Shown one piece after another: positions 16,303 through 24,658 of a stretch of DNA of 64,000 nucleotides. Under the pieces are notes generated by a model. That model was not told the DNA's origin, did not search any database, and saw only the letters and a program-made list of their open reading frames with translations. The translations under genes and the position numbers were made by a program. The stretch lies in contig JBAZCF010000004.1 in NCBI GenBank assembly GCA_041671045.1, positions 129,566 through 193,565 of the forward strand. Reading direction: 5' to 3'. This stretch comes from Parachlamydiales bacterium (GTDB taxonomy: Bacteria; Chlamydiota; Chlamydiia; Chlamydiales; JABDDJ01). Positions within the stretch are counted from its first letter, which is position 1; every line of letters begins with the position of its first letter.

Positions 16303-17039
16303 TATGGCATGTCCACTTTACGGTAATGGAGTTCTATCGCCGCAAGCATCTCATTGCTGAAGCATTCCATATCTGTAGAAAGGGCTTTGCAGGAACTTTT
16401 AAGGTAACTGTAACCGATGAGTGCCGGAATAGCATCGAGAATTCCTAAAACGGTCGTTGCAAGGGCTAAAGAAATACCGCCAAGGATGGCCTGATTGTTG
16501 GCTGCGCTGGACTGCATTTCGCCGAAGGACATTAAGATACCCCATACTGTTCCCAAAAGTCCTAAGAAGGGACCTAATGTGACGATCATGGCGAGGACAA
16601 AAAGATGGGCTTCTAATTTTTGGGATTGCTGGGCAATTCCGCCGGCAAGGTGTGATTCGACAAGTGAAATATCCGCGGTGGAAAGGTAAGCTGAAGTTTC
16701 TCCCGTCGGGTGGGCCGACGCATAATGCCGATTTTTACGTAGGAGCTCCAACGTCTGCCGCTTTAAAATAAAATAAAGGTCACGGAAAGGGTTGATTTCT
16801 TCTTTAGGGGCTTCGGCTGAAATTGTTAGGGGATCTAATTGATGTCTTTCAAAAATAGATTGGAAATTTGTAGAGTATTTCCTTGCTTTTCTAGTCAGCC
16901 AACATTTATATAAAATAAGGCTCCAACTAATTAATGAAGCACTAATTAATGCTATAAATATACACTTACCAAACAGGTCGCTATTAAAGTAAGCGTTAAT
17001 AAAAGGGTTGCTATTTAAAACAAGATTGTATATAATCAT
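16302..17039 (-). CDS. tolQ: TolQ/ExbB family proton-channel component
   Basis: Inner-membrane protein of 245 residues with three predicted helices: one near the N-terminus (CIFIALISASLISWSLILY) and two in the C-terminal half. The latter hold the family signature LVLAMIVTLGPFLGLLGTVWGI and the GGISLALATTVLGILDAIPALIGY segment. With TolR it forms the proton-driven motor that energises Tol-Pal during cell-envelope constriction. First gene of the minus-strand tolQ-tolR-tolA block, divergent from dsbD over 157 bp. Confidence 0.93.
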   Translation of the reverse strand: MIIYNLVLNSNPFINAYFNSDLFGKCIFIALISASLISWSLILYKCWLTRKARKYSTNFQSIFERHQLDPLTISAEAPKEEINPFRDLYFILKRQTLELLRKNRHYASAHPTGETSAYLSTADISLVESHLAGGIAQQSQKLEAHLFVLAMIVTLGPFLGLLGTVWGILMSFGEMQSSAANNQAILGGISLALATTVLGILDAIPALIGYSYLKSSCKALSTDMECFSNEMLAAIELHYRKVDMP

Positions 17040-17100
17040 AGTATTAATTGTAAGTTCTTAACAATTTCAGAATCTGAGGTTTAAAGAGTTCTTTGTAAAT

Positions 17101-17109
17101 TGGTATACT
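17101..17109 (+). promoter_or_regulatory. dsbD: Extended -10 promoter element upstream of dsbD
   Basis: TGGTATACT is a TGn extended -10 with TATACT (five of six consensus bases). The 88-base distance to the dsbD start implies a leader. The -35 region (TTAAAG at 17081-17086, 17-bp spacer) is weak, which is usual for extended -10 promoters. Confidence 0.4.
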
Positions 17110-17196
17110 CCCTGATTCCTTTGCTATTTGTCAAGCTGTTATCGGGAATTAATGCAGGCATTGCATAAAGGAATACCCAAAATTCAAGAGGTTTGG

Positions 17197-19404
17197 ATGC
17201 GTTTTATCATTCGTTTATTGCTCGTATTAATAACAACTTTTTCTTTAAGCACCGGGGCTCTGGCCGCGATGGATAAAGAAGATTGGCTAGATATGATGGG
17301 CGGCGGCTCTTCTGTGGAAGCCGTAATGAAGATTGAACAAAAAGCAGTGCAGCCAGGTAGTAATTTTACCGTAGCCATCGCCTTCGATGTCCAAGATCCC
17401 TGGCATTGTTATTGGCAGAATCCCGGCGATGTGGGCATGGGAGCGCAGCTCCAATGGATCCTTCCCCCAGGATATACTGTCACAGAAGTCACCTGGCCAA
17501 CCCCTGACCGCTTCGAAACAGAAGGCCAAATAGGGTTTGGTTACGCTAAACCATTCGCACTTCTCGCAGAAATCAATGTTCCCGACACAGTAAAAGCAGG
17601 CGATGTCAGCGCCATCACAGCTGAAGTGCAGTGGGTTGCATGCTCAGACCAGATGTGCCTGCCCGGATCAGCTACGCTGACCCAAGAAATTACTGTGGCG
17701 CCTACGACTCAAGTAGCGTCCCTTCACAAAGACTTTTTTGCCGACGCTCGCCAAGCCCTGCCTAAAAAGATCAGCGCTGCCCGCGCCGTCTATCAAAATG
17801 GCTTGTTGGCTCTACAGATTGACACAGATGCGCAAAATGCCACAAAAATTGAATTCTTCTCTCAAGATCAGCAGGTCGTCGACCATAAACAGCCTCTGCA
17901 GATTCTTAACCAGAACAAAAATGTTGCTATCGCTTTGCCTACATACGCGCAATATGAAGCAAAACCTCTGCGCGGCGTCATCGTCGTTCACGGGCCGGAA
18001 GGCAAAAAAGGCTATTCTATCGATGCGCCTGTCGATGCCAAAGGAAGTCCTGAACTTCTGGCTATGCTTGAAGCTCAAAATCCTCCCATGAAACTTCCGG
18101 AAATGACTTCCGAATTGGATGAGTTCCATTTCGCCGGCGGCTTCCTGCTTGCTTTGGCCATGGCTTTCTTGGGCGGGATGATCCTTAACTTGATGCCATG
18201 CGTTCTTCCTGTCATCTCCTTCAAAATCCTAAGCTTTGTAAGGATGTCAGGACAAGACCGCAGCACAATCCTGAAACATGGATTGTCTTTTGCTGCAGGC
18301 GTATTAATCTCTTTCTGGGTCCTTGCGTCTCTATTGATGATCCTGCAAGCCTACGGCCGTACTGTGGGCTGGGGATTCCAGCTGCAAGAACCTCTTTTCG
18401 TAGGAATCTTAGCTGCAGTCATGCTTGTTTTCGGTCTCAGCATGTTCGGTGTTTTCGAATTCGGCGCCTTCTTTGCTGCCTGGGTCGGCAACCGCTCCGC
18501 TGCTCCTGCTGAAAAACAGGAAAGCATGCTAGCCTCTTTCAGCAATGGTATCCTCGCGACTGCAGTAGCTACTCCCTGCACCGGACCTTTCTTAGGATCT
18601 GCTGTAGGTTATGCCGTGACTTTGCCGCCCGCAGAATCCCTCCTTATCTTTACGTTCCTCGGCTTGGGAATGGCTTTCCCTTACCTACTGCTAGCTGCTT
18701 TCCCCAGCATGCTGCGCTACCTCCCCAAACCCGGTGCCTGGATGGACTCTTTTAAGGAGTTCATGGGCTTTGTTATGCTAGGCTCCGTCCTCTGGCTTGT
18801 CTGGGTCTTCGGCTTCCAAACGGACATGGTATCCCAATCGATGCTGCTGATCGGCCTATTCATTTTATCTCTAGCATGCTGGATCTATGGACGCTGGAGC
18901 GCCCCGCACCGCAGCAAACGAACACGCATGCTCAGCATGGTCTTAGCCTTGATTCTCGTAGGATTTGGCGGCCAGTGCATTTTATCCGCCGGTAAAACAT
19001 CCGATGAGACACCTGCCGTAGCTTCTGCTGTCCACGCCGGTGGCTGGGAAAACTTCGACCCTGATCGTATCGCAGCTTTACAAGCGCAAGGTGTTCCCGT
19101 CTTTGTGGATTTCACCGCCAAATGGTGCCTGATCTGCCAGACCAACCACCTAGTGCTAAGCACCCAAGAAGTAAACCAAAAAATGATGGAGCAAGGCGTT
19201 GTCAAAATGAAAGCAGATTGGACTAAATCCGATCCTGTCATCACGCAATACCTGAAAAAATTCGGCCGCAGCGGTGTTCCTCTTTATATCTTGTATAATG
19301 GGAGACCTGGGGATAAACCCGAGATCCTACCCCAAGTTCTAACACAAGACTCTGTACTGAATTCTTTGGAACGCTTGCCCGTTCCGGTAGCACAGGTACG
19401 CTAA
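17197..19404 (+). CDS. dsbD: Thiol:disulfide interchange protein DsbD
   Basis: Moves electrons from cytoplasmic thioredoxin across the inner membrane to periplasmic disulphide isomerases. The start is placed at an ATG with AGAGG five bases upstream, giving a good signal peptide (FIIRLLLVLITTFSLSTGALA) and 735 residues. Domain order: periplasmic alpha domain with a redox pair Cys149/Cys154 (ACSDQMCLPG); an eight-helix membrane domain (~residues 310-585) with its cysteine pair in MPCVLP (Cys335) and TPCTGPF (Cys461); and a C-terminal thioredoxin domain with WCLIC (Cys644, Cys647). All three redox pairs are intact. It abuts tatD with no gap and is divergent from tolQ, an arrangement kept in Chlamydia. 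Chlamydial envelopes rely heavily on disulphide cross-linking, which gives this gene an obvious role. Confidence 0.94.
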   Translation: MRFIIRLLLVLITTFSLSTGALAAMDKEDWLDMMGGGSSVEAVMKIEQKAVQPGSNFTVAIAFDVQDPWHCYWQNPGDVGMGAQLQWILPPGYTVTEVTWPTPDRFETEGQIGFGYAKPFALLAEINVPDTVKAGDVSAITAEVQWVACSDQMCLPGSATLTQEITVAPTTQVASLHKDFFADARQALPKKISAARAVYQNGLLALQIDTDAQNATKIEFFSQDQQVVDHKQPLQILNQNKNVAIALPTYAQYEAKPLRGVIVVHGPEGKKGYSIDAPVDAKGSPELLAMLEAQNPPMKLPEMTSELDEFHFAGGFLLALAMAFLGGMILNLMPCVLPVISFKILSFVRMSGQDRSTILKHGLSFAAGVLISFWVLASLLMILQAYGRTVGWGFQLQEPLFVGILAAVMLVFGLSMFGVFEFGAFFAAWVGNRSAAPAEKQESMLASFSNGILATAVATPCTGPFLGSAVGYAVTLPPAESLLIFTFLGLGMAFPYLLLAAFPSMLRYLPKPGAWMDSFKEFMGFVMLGSVLWLVWVFGFQTDMVSQSMLLIGLFILSLACWIYGRWSAPHRSKRTRMLSMVLALILVGFGGQCILSAGKTSDETPAVASAVHAGGWENFDPDRIAALQAQGVPVFVDFTAKWCLICQTNHLVLSTQEVNQKMMEQGVVKMKADWTKSDPVITQYLKKFGRSGVPLYILYNGRPGDKPEILPQVLTQDSVLNSLERLPVPVAQVR

Positions 19405-20181
19405 ATGCTGATAGACTCCCACGCCCATATCACTTCTGCCGCATGTCTTCCCGATGCGGACGCTTTGATCGCTGCTGCACAAGCTGCCGGCGTGGGCTCT
19501 ATCGTAAATATTTGTACCGACGCCGCATCCATGGCTGCAGGGGTAGACCTGCGACGACGCTATCCTCAAGTTTTTAATGCAGGGGCAACAACTCCTCACG
19601 ACGTGGAAAAGGAAGGGGAGGAGTGCTTTGAACTTTTCGCCTCCCATGCCCGCAACGGAGATCTCGTTGCCGTAGGCGAAACCGGACTAGACTACTACTA
19701 CGAACACTCTCCACGTGTGCTACAACAAGAGTTTTTAGTGCGCTATCTAAAACTAGCATTAGAATGCCGCCTGCCCGTGGTTATCCACTGCCGCGACGCT
19801 TTTTCAGATTTTTTCCGCTTTCTCGATGCCCACTACACCGTGAATGGCCAGCACGCCCCCGGTGTTCTCCACTGCTTCACTGGCGACGAAAAGGAAGCCA
19901 AAGAAGTGGTTTCCCGTGGCTGGTTTCTCTCCCTCAGCGGCATCGTTACCTATAAAAAAAGCGCAATCCTAAAGGATGTGGCCAAAGCCGTCCCTTTAGA
20001 TAATCTCCTTATCGAAACAGACTCTCCCTATCTCGCTCCCGAATCAAAACGGGGCAGAAAAAATCAACCGGCGTATATTATAGAAACTGCCCAAGTCATC
20101 GCCGACTTGAAGGGAATACCTTTTGAAACCGTAGCCGCCGCAACGGCAGAAAACGCCCGACGTCTTTTTTCGTTGCGCTAA
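19405..20181 (+). CDS. tatD: TatD family metal-dependent hydrolase
   Basis: TIM-barrel metal-dependent hydrolase of 258 residues; family members are 3'-5' exonucleases or D-aminoacyl-tRNA deacylase-like enzymes. Metal ligands are recognisable: the N-terminal LIDSHAHI, the Glu in GETGLDYYY, the histidines of VIHCRDA and VLHCFTGD, and the C-terminal TDSPYLAPESKRGRKNQP. The ATG follows the dsbD stop codon directly (TAA ATG), so the two form one transcription unit. The gene pair tatD-dsbD is conserved in Chlamydia though in a different immediate arrangement. Confidence 0.94.
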   Translation: MLIDSHAHITSAACLPDADALIAAAQAAGVGSIVNICTDAASMAAGVDLRRRYPQVFNAGATTPHDVEKEGEECFELFASHARNGDLVAVGETGLDYYYEHSPRVLQQEFLVRYLKLALECRLPVVIHCRDAFSDFFRFLDAHYTVNGQHAPGVLHCFTGDEKEAKEVVSRGWFLSLSGIVTYKKSAILKDVAKAVPLDNLLIETDSPYLAPESKRGRKNQPAYIIETAQVIADLKGIPFETVAAATAENARRLFSLR

Positions 20182-20245
20182 TCAGTTGCTATGGATATTG
20201 AATACTGTTTTGATGTATATTTGTAGTGTGAGTTAAGAGGAATTC

Positions 20246-21232
20246 ATGGAACACGAGCGTCGTGCTTTATATACATCCCTGCGCCTGAATTGGCTGCGGG
20301 ATCCCACTGTCCCTGTTGAGGATTGGCAAGTGGAAGACTATCGAGAAATGCCGTTTTCTGTCTTATTTGAAAGACTTAAAACGAATGGCATCCTGCTAGA
20401 TCGCATTTCTTTTCTAGCCTATGCCGAACAACACGACTCGCCTGAGGAACTCTGCGACGAAATCCTATCCGAACGTCGGGTCGAAAGCAAAACCTATGAC
20501 CAAATCTACCTCATCGTCTTCGAACTTTGGCGACGCCTTATCACAGATAAGCCCTGCCTCTCCCTCTTTTGCGACGAAGTAGACCACCAGATTTATATCT
20601 ACGACGAAGGCGATATCGATAATAGCGAACAAATACAAGATATCATCGCTAACCTCCAAATCATCCTCGAAGAAAACGCCGACCAAGGCGCCGACCCCAT
20701 CACCGTCTTCGAATATGTTTCCGCCGGCTGCGCTCACGACATCGAAAGCTTCCTCCTCGACTACATCGCCGACCTCATCGATAACGCTAACTTTACCTAC
20801 GCTGCCGAAATCATCGAAGGTTTCTCCGAATACATCTCCGAACACAAATGGTTCAACCTCCAAAAAATTCGCCTCATCGCACAGAATGAACCCCGCACCG
20901 CCAACCGCCTCATCGCTCAACTTCTCGATGACCAACAAGAGGACGAAGATAAACTCGACTTCTTCCTCGAAGTCCTACATTTCCTCGCCACCGAAGGCGA
21001 CGCCTCCCTCTTCAAAGATGTTCTTGTCAGAGTCCTCCCTCTCCTAGAATCAGAAGAGGATTTCCAAGACCTCCTCGATATCTGTCTCGAATTTCACCAA
21101 AATCGCGACAATGACGGTAAAGTCAACGCCCTCCAAACTTTACAAGCTAATCGCCGCATAAAAGATGCATCCGCACCCCTAGATCCTAGCGACAATGCAC
21201 TCTCAAGGCTCCGCCAATTAATGACGAATTGA
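20246..21232 (+). CDS. Acidic hypothetical protein, 328 aa
   Basis: No family recognised. The protein is soluble, strongly acidic (clusters such as YDEGDIDNSEQIQD and LLDDQQEDEDKLDFF) and almost wholly helical, with no signal peptide. Repeated leucine-rich amphipathic helices in the second half (LDFFLEVLHFLATEGD, LLESEEDFQDLLDICLEF) suggest a TPR- or HEAT-like solenoid. AAGAGG seven bases before the ATG supports the start. The coding strand is unusually rich in C, with CTC, ATC, GCC and GAA codons dominating from about 20420 onward, a style shared with the following reductase gene. Possibly co-transcribed with tatD, 64 bp upstream. Function unknown. Confidence 0.8.
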   Translation: MEHERRALYTSLRLNWLRDPTVPVEDWQVEDYREMPFSVLFERLKTNGILLDRISFLAYAEQHDSPEELCDEILSERRVESKTYDQIYLIVFELWRRLITDKPCLSLFCDEVDHQIYIYDEGDIDNSEQIQDIIANLQIILEENADQGADPITVFEYVSAGCAHDIESFLLDYIADLIDNANFTYAAEIIEGFSEYISEHKWFNLQKIRLIAQNEPRTANRLIAQLLDDQQEDEDKLDFFLEVLHFLATEGDASLFKDVLVRVLPLLESEEDFQDLLDICLEFHQNRDNDGKVNALQTLQANRRIKDASAPLDPSDNALSRLRQLMTN

Positions 21233-21299
21233 AATTCCACATTATTGAATCGCAAATATCCAAAACCCATAGGTTTGCGAATTAATGCCCCGCCCTATC

Positions 21300-21326
21300 T
21301 TGACTTTTAAGCGCAAAAGATAGATA
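21300..21326 (+). promoter_or_regulatory. nrdJ: Candidate nrdJ promoter
   Basis: TTGACT (21300-21305) is a near-consensus -35. TAGATA (21321-21326) could be the -10, though the 15-bp spacer is short. The predicted start of transcription would fall just before the two NrdR-like palindromes, a sensible place for repression. Confidence 0.3.
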
Positions 21327-21340
21327 CCAAAGGCGTTTTT

Positions 21341-21388
21341 CTACAACTTGTGGTAGCAGCGATCCTAAAAACTACAACATCTTGTAAG
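21341..21388 (+). promoter_or_regulatory. nrdJ: Pair of NrdR-box-like palindromes upstream of nrdJ
   Basis: Two 16-bp imperfect palindromes, CTACAACTTGTGGTAG at 21341 and CTACAACATCTTGTAA at 21372, begin 31 bp apart, so 15 bp separates them. The NrdR consensus is two 16-bp boxes of the form acaCwAtATaTwGtgt spaced by 15-16 bp, about three helical turns. The second box keeps CAA and TTG at the right positions (about 10 of 16 matches); the first is weaker (about 8-9). The spacing and the position before a ribonucleotide reductase both fit NrdR control. Confidence 0.55.
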
Positions 21389-21433
21389 ACTCACACACTC
21401 ACACACAACAAAAACTTTATAAGGAACATCACC

Positions 21434-23446
21434 ATGACTAAACCCACACCACGTGCCATGGCAACATCGCTGCGCACCTACCACCGCCCCGTTGTAGAAG
21501 GTGGAACCATGCTTGAAAGCTGGAACCAAGTCGTGGACCGCGTAGTAGAACACCAACGCTGGCTGTGGGAACGCGCCCTCAACCGCCCACTCAATGACAG
21601 GGAAGACCACGAACTAGAAGAAATCCGCAGCCTCATCGTTGACCGCTACCTAGCCCCCTCCGGACGCACTCTCTGGCTCGGCGGTACCGAACTTAGCCGC
21701 ACTCGCGAATCATGCATGTTCAACTGCTCATACACTCACGTCGAAACCGTATACGACCTCGTCGACGTTCTCTGGCTCCTCCTACAAGGCTGCGGCGTCG
21801 GCTTCAGACCTATCACCGGTACTCTCAACGGTTTCCGCCGCCCTCTGCAAGATATCATTGTCATCCGCTCACAACGCACTGAAAAAGGCGGCGTCCCTCA
21901 CAACGTCGAAACCTACAATCCTCAAACTCACGAATGGCGTATCAAAGTGGGCGACTCCGCTGTCGCCTGGGCCAAAGCCATCGGTAAACTGGTCGCCGGA
22001 AAATTCCCCGCCCGTTCCCTCATCCTCGACTTCTCCGAAATACGTCCCGCCGGCACTCGCCTAAAAGGCTACGGATGGATCTCCTCCGGTGATGAACAAA
22101 TCGCCATCGCCTTCAAAGCCATCGCCAAAATCCTCTCCGACCGCTCCGACCAACTCCTCACCCGCATGGATATCCTCGATATCGTCAACTGGCTCGGCAC
22201 CATCCTATCCAGCCGCCGCTCCGCTCAAATCGCCCTCTTCGAATACGGCGTTCCCGAATGGCAAGACTTCGCCTCCGCCAAAAAAGAATGGTGGCTCCGC
22301 GATAAGGCCCATAGACAACAATCCAACAACAGCCTCCTCTTCCGCCGCAAACCCACTCGCCGCGAACTGGAAGAAATGTTCCAAATGATGCTCGATGCCG
22401 GCGGCTCCGAACCCGGCATGATCAACGCCGTCGAAGCTGAAAGACGCGCCCCCTGGTTCCAAGGTGTTAACCCCTGCTGCGAAATCCTCCTCGGCAACAA
22501 AAGCTTCTGCAACCTAACCGAAGTCAATGTCCTCGCCTTCAAAGGCGATAAAATCGGCCTCGAACGCGCCCTATACCTCGCCGGTAGAATGAACTACAGA
22601 CAAACTATGGTAGACCTACGCGACGAAATCCTCCAAGAAGCCTGGCACCTCAATAACTCCTTCCTACACCTCTGCGGCGTTGGCCTCACCGGTATCCGCG
22701 CTCGACCAGATCTCACCGCCTACGACTTCAAAAGGATGCGCAACATCACCGTCAGCGCCGCCTACAGCATGGCCTACGAACTGGATTCTCCTCTTCCCAA
22801 AAACGTCACCTGCGTGAAACCCAGCGGTACCCTAAGCAAAATTATGGCCACCGACCTGTGGGGTGAAGTTCCTGAAGGCGTTCACATGCCTCTCGGACGC
22901 TATATTTTCAATAATATCACCTTCTCACGCCACGATCCCCTCGTCGCACGCTTCCGCGCCGCCGGATACGAAATTGCCGATAAACCCTACGAACCAGAAT
23001 CCGTACTCGTAAAATTCCCCGTCCGCTACGACAACGTCCCCTTCTCCCGCAAAACCGTCACCCGCAAAAACGGCGCCGTAGAAGAAGTAGACATCAATGG
23101 CGATAGCGCCGTAGAACAACTCGAATGGTACAAAACTCTCCAAGAAACATGGTGCGAACAAAACGTTTCCAATACCATCTCCTACGACCCCTCCGAAATC
23201 CCTGCCATCATCGACTGGCTAATTCACAACTGGGACTGCTACGTCGGCGTCTCCTTCCTCTTCCGCAATGACCCCACAAAAAATGCCGAAGACCTCGGGT
23301 ACGCCTACCTCCCTCAAGAGGTAACCACTCAAGAAGCCTTCGAAGCCTACACCTCTAAACTCAGAGACGTAGACTACTCCGGCATCGAAATGCGCGACGA
23401 ACTCCTCATGGAATCCTGCCCCACCGGCGCCTGCCCCATCCGCTAA
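21434..23446 (+). CDS. nrdJ: Adenosylcobalamin-dependent (class II) monomeric ribonucleotide reductase
   Basis: Reduces ribonucleotides (triphosphates in the type enzyme) to deoxyribonucleotides with a B12-generated thiyl radical. The catalytic set of the Lactobacillus leichmannii RTPR is all present with the same spacing. NPCCE carries the radical Cys348 with Asn346 and Glu350 (408, 406, 410 in the type enzyme), and the redox Cys359 lies eleven residues on (419). Its partner is Cys98 or Cys94 in CMFNCSY. A C-terminal shuttle pair CPTGAC gives Cys662/Cys667 (731/736). The length is 670 residues, slightly short for the family (~740). The start at 21434 has AAGGA upstream; an extended reading from 21350 runs through the NrdR-like boxes. 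Codon use is C-rich. The GC-rich hairpin at 23445 overlaps its stop codon. Chlamydiae are known for class I NrdAB, so this enzyme may be acquired. Confidence 0.93.
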   Translation: MTKPTPRAMATSLRTYHRPVVEGGTMLESWNQVVDRVVEHQRWLWERALNRPLNDREDHELEEIRSLIVDRYLAPSGRTLWLGGTELSRTRESCMFNCSYTHVETVYDLVDVLWLLLQGCGVGFRPITGTLNGFRRPLQDIIVIRSQRTEKGGVPHNVETYNPQTHEWRIKVGDSAVAWAKAIGKLVAGKFPARSLILDFSEIRPAGTRLKGYGWISSGDEQIAIAFKAIAKILSDRSDQLLTRMDILDIVNWLGTILSSRRSAQIALFEYGVPEWQDFASAKKEWWLRDKAHRQQSNNSLLFRRKPTRRELEEMFQMMLDAGGSEPGMINAVEAERRAPWFQGVNPCCEILLGNKSFCNLTEVNVLAFKGDKIGLERALYLAGRMNYRQTMVDLRDEILQEAWHLNNSFLHLCGVGLTGIRARPDLTAYDFKRMRNITVSAAYSMAYELDSPLPKNVTCVKPSGTLSKIMATDLWGEVPEGVHMPLGRYIFNNITFSRHDPLVARFRAAGYEIADKPYEPESVLVKFPVRYDNVPFSRKTVTRKNGAVEEVDINGDSAVEQLEWYKTLQETWCEQNVSNTISYDPSEIPAIIDWLIHNWDCYVGVSFLFRNDPTKNAEDLGYAYLPQEVTTQEAFEAYTSKLRDVDYSGIEMRDELLMESCPTGACPIR

Positions 23447-23632
23447 GGGGCTCTGCCCCTTAGAACCCCGCCAGGGGGGATAAAATCCCCCCTGGCACCC
23501 CCCCCATCTTCATTTCCCTCAGGGGCTTCGCCCCTAACCCCACAAAAGGACTGGCGTCCTTTTGAATCCGCATATAATATCTCTGACTATAAAAACGTTC
23601 CCTAGTATAGGAGTGCTGCGACTTGTCGCAGC
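23445..23632. repeat. Cluster of five perfect hairpins after nrdJ
   Basis: Five palindromes follow one another. They are AAGGGG-CTCTG-CCCCTT (23445-23461, overlapping the nrdJ stop), an 11-bp stem GCCAGGGGGGA with loop TAAAA (23470-23496), AGGGGC-TTC-GCCCCT (23521-23535), AAAAGGAC-TGGC-GTCCTTTT (23544-23563) and GCTGCGACTTGTCGCAGC (23615-23632). The first and third share the GGGGCTxxGCCCC theme of dispersed palindromic elements; some may act as terminators. They differ from the AT-rich surroundings in composition. Confidence 0.75.
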
Positions 23633-23724
23633 TTTGTTAGTCCTTGATAATTCAAAGACCCATAAATAGATTAATAATTTTAGATATTTGCTTTTTAATG
23701 GGTTCCTAGATGTTATTTCCCAAA

Positions 23725-23814
23725 TAAAAAATATAAGTAATAAAACTAAGCTAAGGTACGAGCAGGCATATAAAAAATATAAATAATAAAATTGAGCTAA
23801 GGTCCGAGTCGGCA
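23725..23814. repeat. 44-bp direct tandem repeat, two copies
   Basis: The 44 bases at 23725-23768 recur at 23771-23814 with six mismatches and a 2-bp separator. Each unit begins TAAAAAATATAA and ends with GCTAAGGT.CGAG..GGCA. An open frame on the minus strand (23534-23815) runs through both copies and the hairpins and is judged not to be a gene. Apart from these repeats nothing is seen between 23633 and 23849. Confidence 0.75.
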
Positions 23815-23849
23815 CGCTCGTTTGCTGCCCGAAGGGAGGAAAGCGGTTT

Positions 23850-23899
23850 CCAAAGGGCTTTGCTCTTTGGTGGGGGTTCTAGGGGGCAATGCCCCCTAG
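23850..23899. repeat. Two further hairpins at the end of the metallophosphoesterase gene
   Basis: CCAAAGGGCTTTGCTCTTTGG (23850-23870; nine-pair stem with one wobble) and CTAGGGGGCAATGCCCCCTAG (23879-23899; perfect). The second covers the last six codons and the stop of the minus-strand gene, so it encodes the C-terminal GGIAP. They probably terminate glgC-phosphoesterase transcription and belong to the same palindrome type as those after nrdJ. Confidence 0.7.
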
Positions 23900-24649
23900 A
23901 AGAATGGGGTCGAAGTTGAGGTAGTCGGCGGCGGTGAGGATGTATTGGACGTTGTTGCGGGTACCGAAGAGGGGGTCGTGGGTGTGGACGACATTATGGA
24001 GGTGACCGAAGACGCAGACGTTGACGTTATATTCTTCAAGGATTTCGGAGGCGCGGGAGGGTTTTAGGTCGGCGCTGATGGGAGGGTAGTGTGTCATGGC
24101 GATGCGGTAGTCGGCTTTTTGGTCTAGCGTTTTGAGGCTTGTTTCGAGGCGGATGAGTTCACGTTCGAAGATTTTATCGCGTTGTGAGGGGTCGTCGGGT
24201 TTTTCTTGGTAGGTGAGTTTGTTGGATGCGGGGTTTTCGTTATAGGGGATATACTTGTTGAAGTTGTATTCCCAGCTATCCCAGAGTCTGCTTCCGCCGA
24301 TGCATACATTTTTCCAGTAGAAGATATTGTTTTGTATGACATGCAGGGAGGGGGGAAGGATTTGTGCAACTTGTTTGAGGGAGGACCACCAGTAGTCGTG
24401 GTTACCGCGTAGGAGGACTTTGGTGCCGGGGAGTTTATCGATCCAGTCGAGGTCTGGTTTAGCTTCTTCCAGCTTTAGGCCCCAGGAGATATCACCGGGG
24501 ATGAGGACAAGGTCGTCTTCAGTGATTTTTGCGCGCCAGTTGGCTTCGATTTTATTGTAGTGTTCTTTCCAGTTTGCGCCAAAGATATCCATTTCTTTGT
24601 TAGGAACGCCGAAAGATAGGTGTAGGTCGGCTATAGCCCAGACTGCCAT
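23879..24649 (-). CDS. Calcineurin-like metallophosphoesterase
   Basis: 256 residues containing the five blocks of the metallophosphoesterase superfamily in order: IADLHLS, LIPGDISWG, LRGNHDYWW, MTHYPP and FGHLHNVVH. These supply the Asp, His and Asn ligands of a two-metal centre; all are intact. The substrate is not predictable from the sequence. The gene follows glgC by 9 bp and is transcribed with it, a pair I also recall from Chlamydia (CT488-CT489). The last codons lie within a perfect GC-rich hairpin (23879-23899), which may have replaced the original C-terminus. Confidence 0.9.
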   Translation of the reverse strand: MAVWAIADLHLSFGVPNKEMDIFGANWKEHYNKIEANWRAKITEDDLVLIPGDISWGLKLEEAKPDLDWIDKLPGTKVLLRGNHDYWWSSLKQVAQILPPSLHVIQNNIFYWKNVCIGGSRLWDSWEYNFNKYIPYNENPASNKLTYQEKPDDPSQRDKIFERELIRLETSLKTLDQKADYRIAMTHYPPISADLKPSRASEILEEYNVNVCVFGHLHNVVHTHDPLFGTRNNVQYILTAADYLNFDPILLGGIAP

Positions 24650-24658
24650 AAGTTTTCT

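Noticed and set aside
20465..20938. 157-codon antisense frame opposite the acidic protein
   Set aside because: Long antisense frames are a by-product of the C-rich codon use of the sense gene; its acidic sequence mirrors that bias.
21241..21433. Cobalamin riboswitch before nrdJ
   Set aside because: The leader is under 200 bases and lacks the B12-box sequence; NrdR-like palindromes explain it better.
23534..23815. 93-codon open frame on the minus strand
   Set aside because: It runs through the hairpins and both copies of the 44-bp repeat, and its protein is low in information. Most likely chance.
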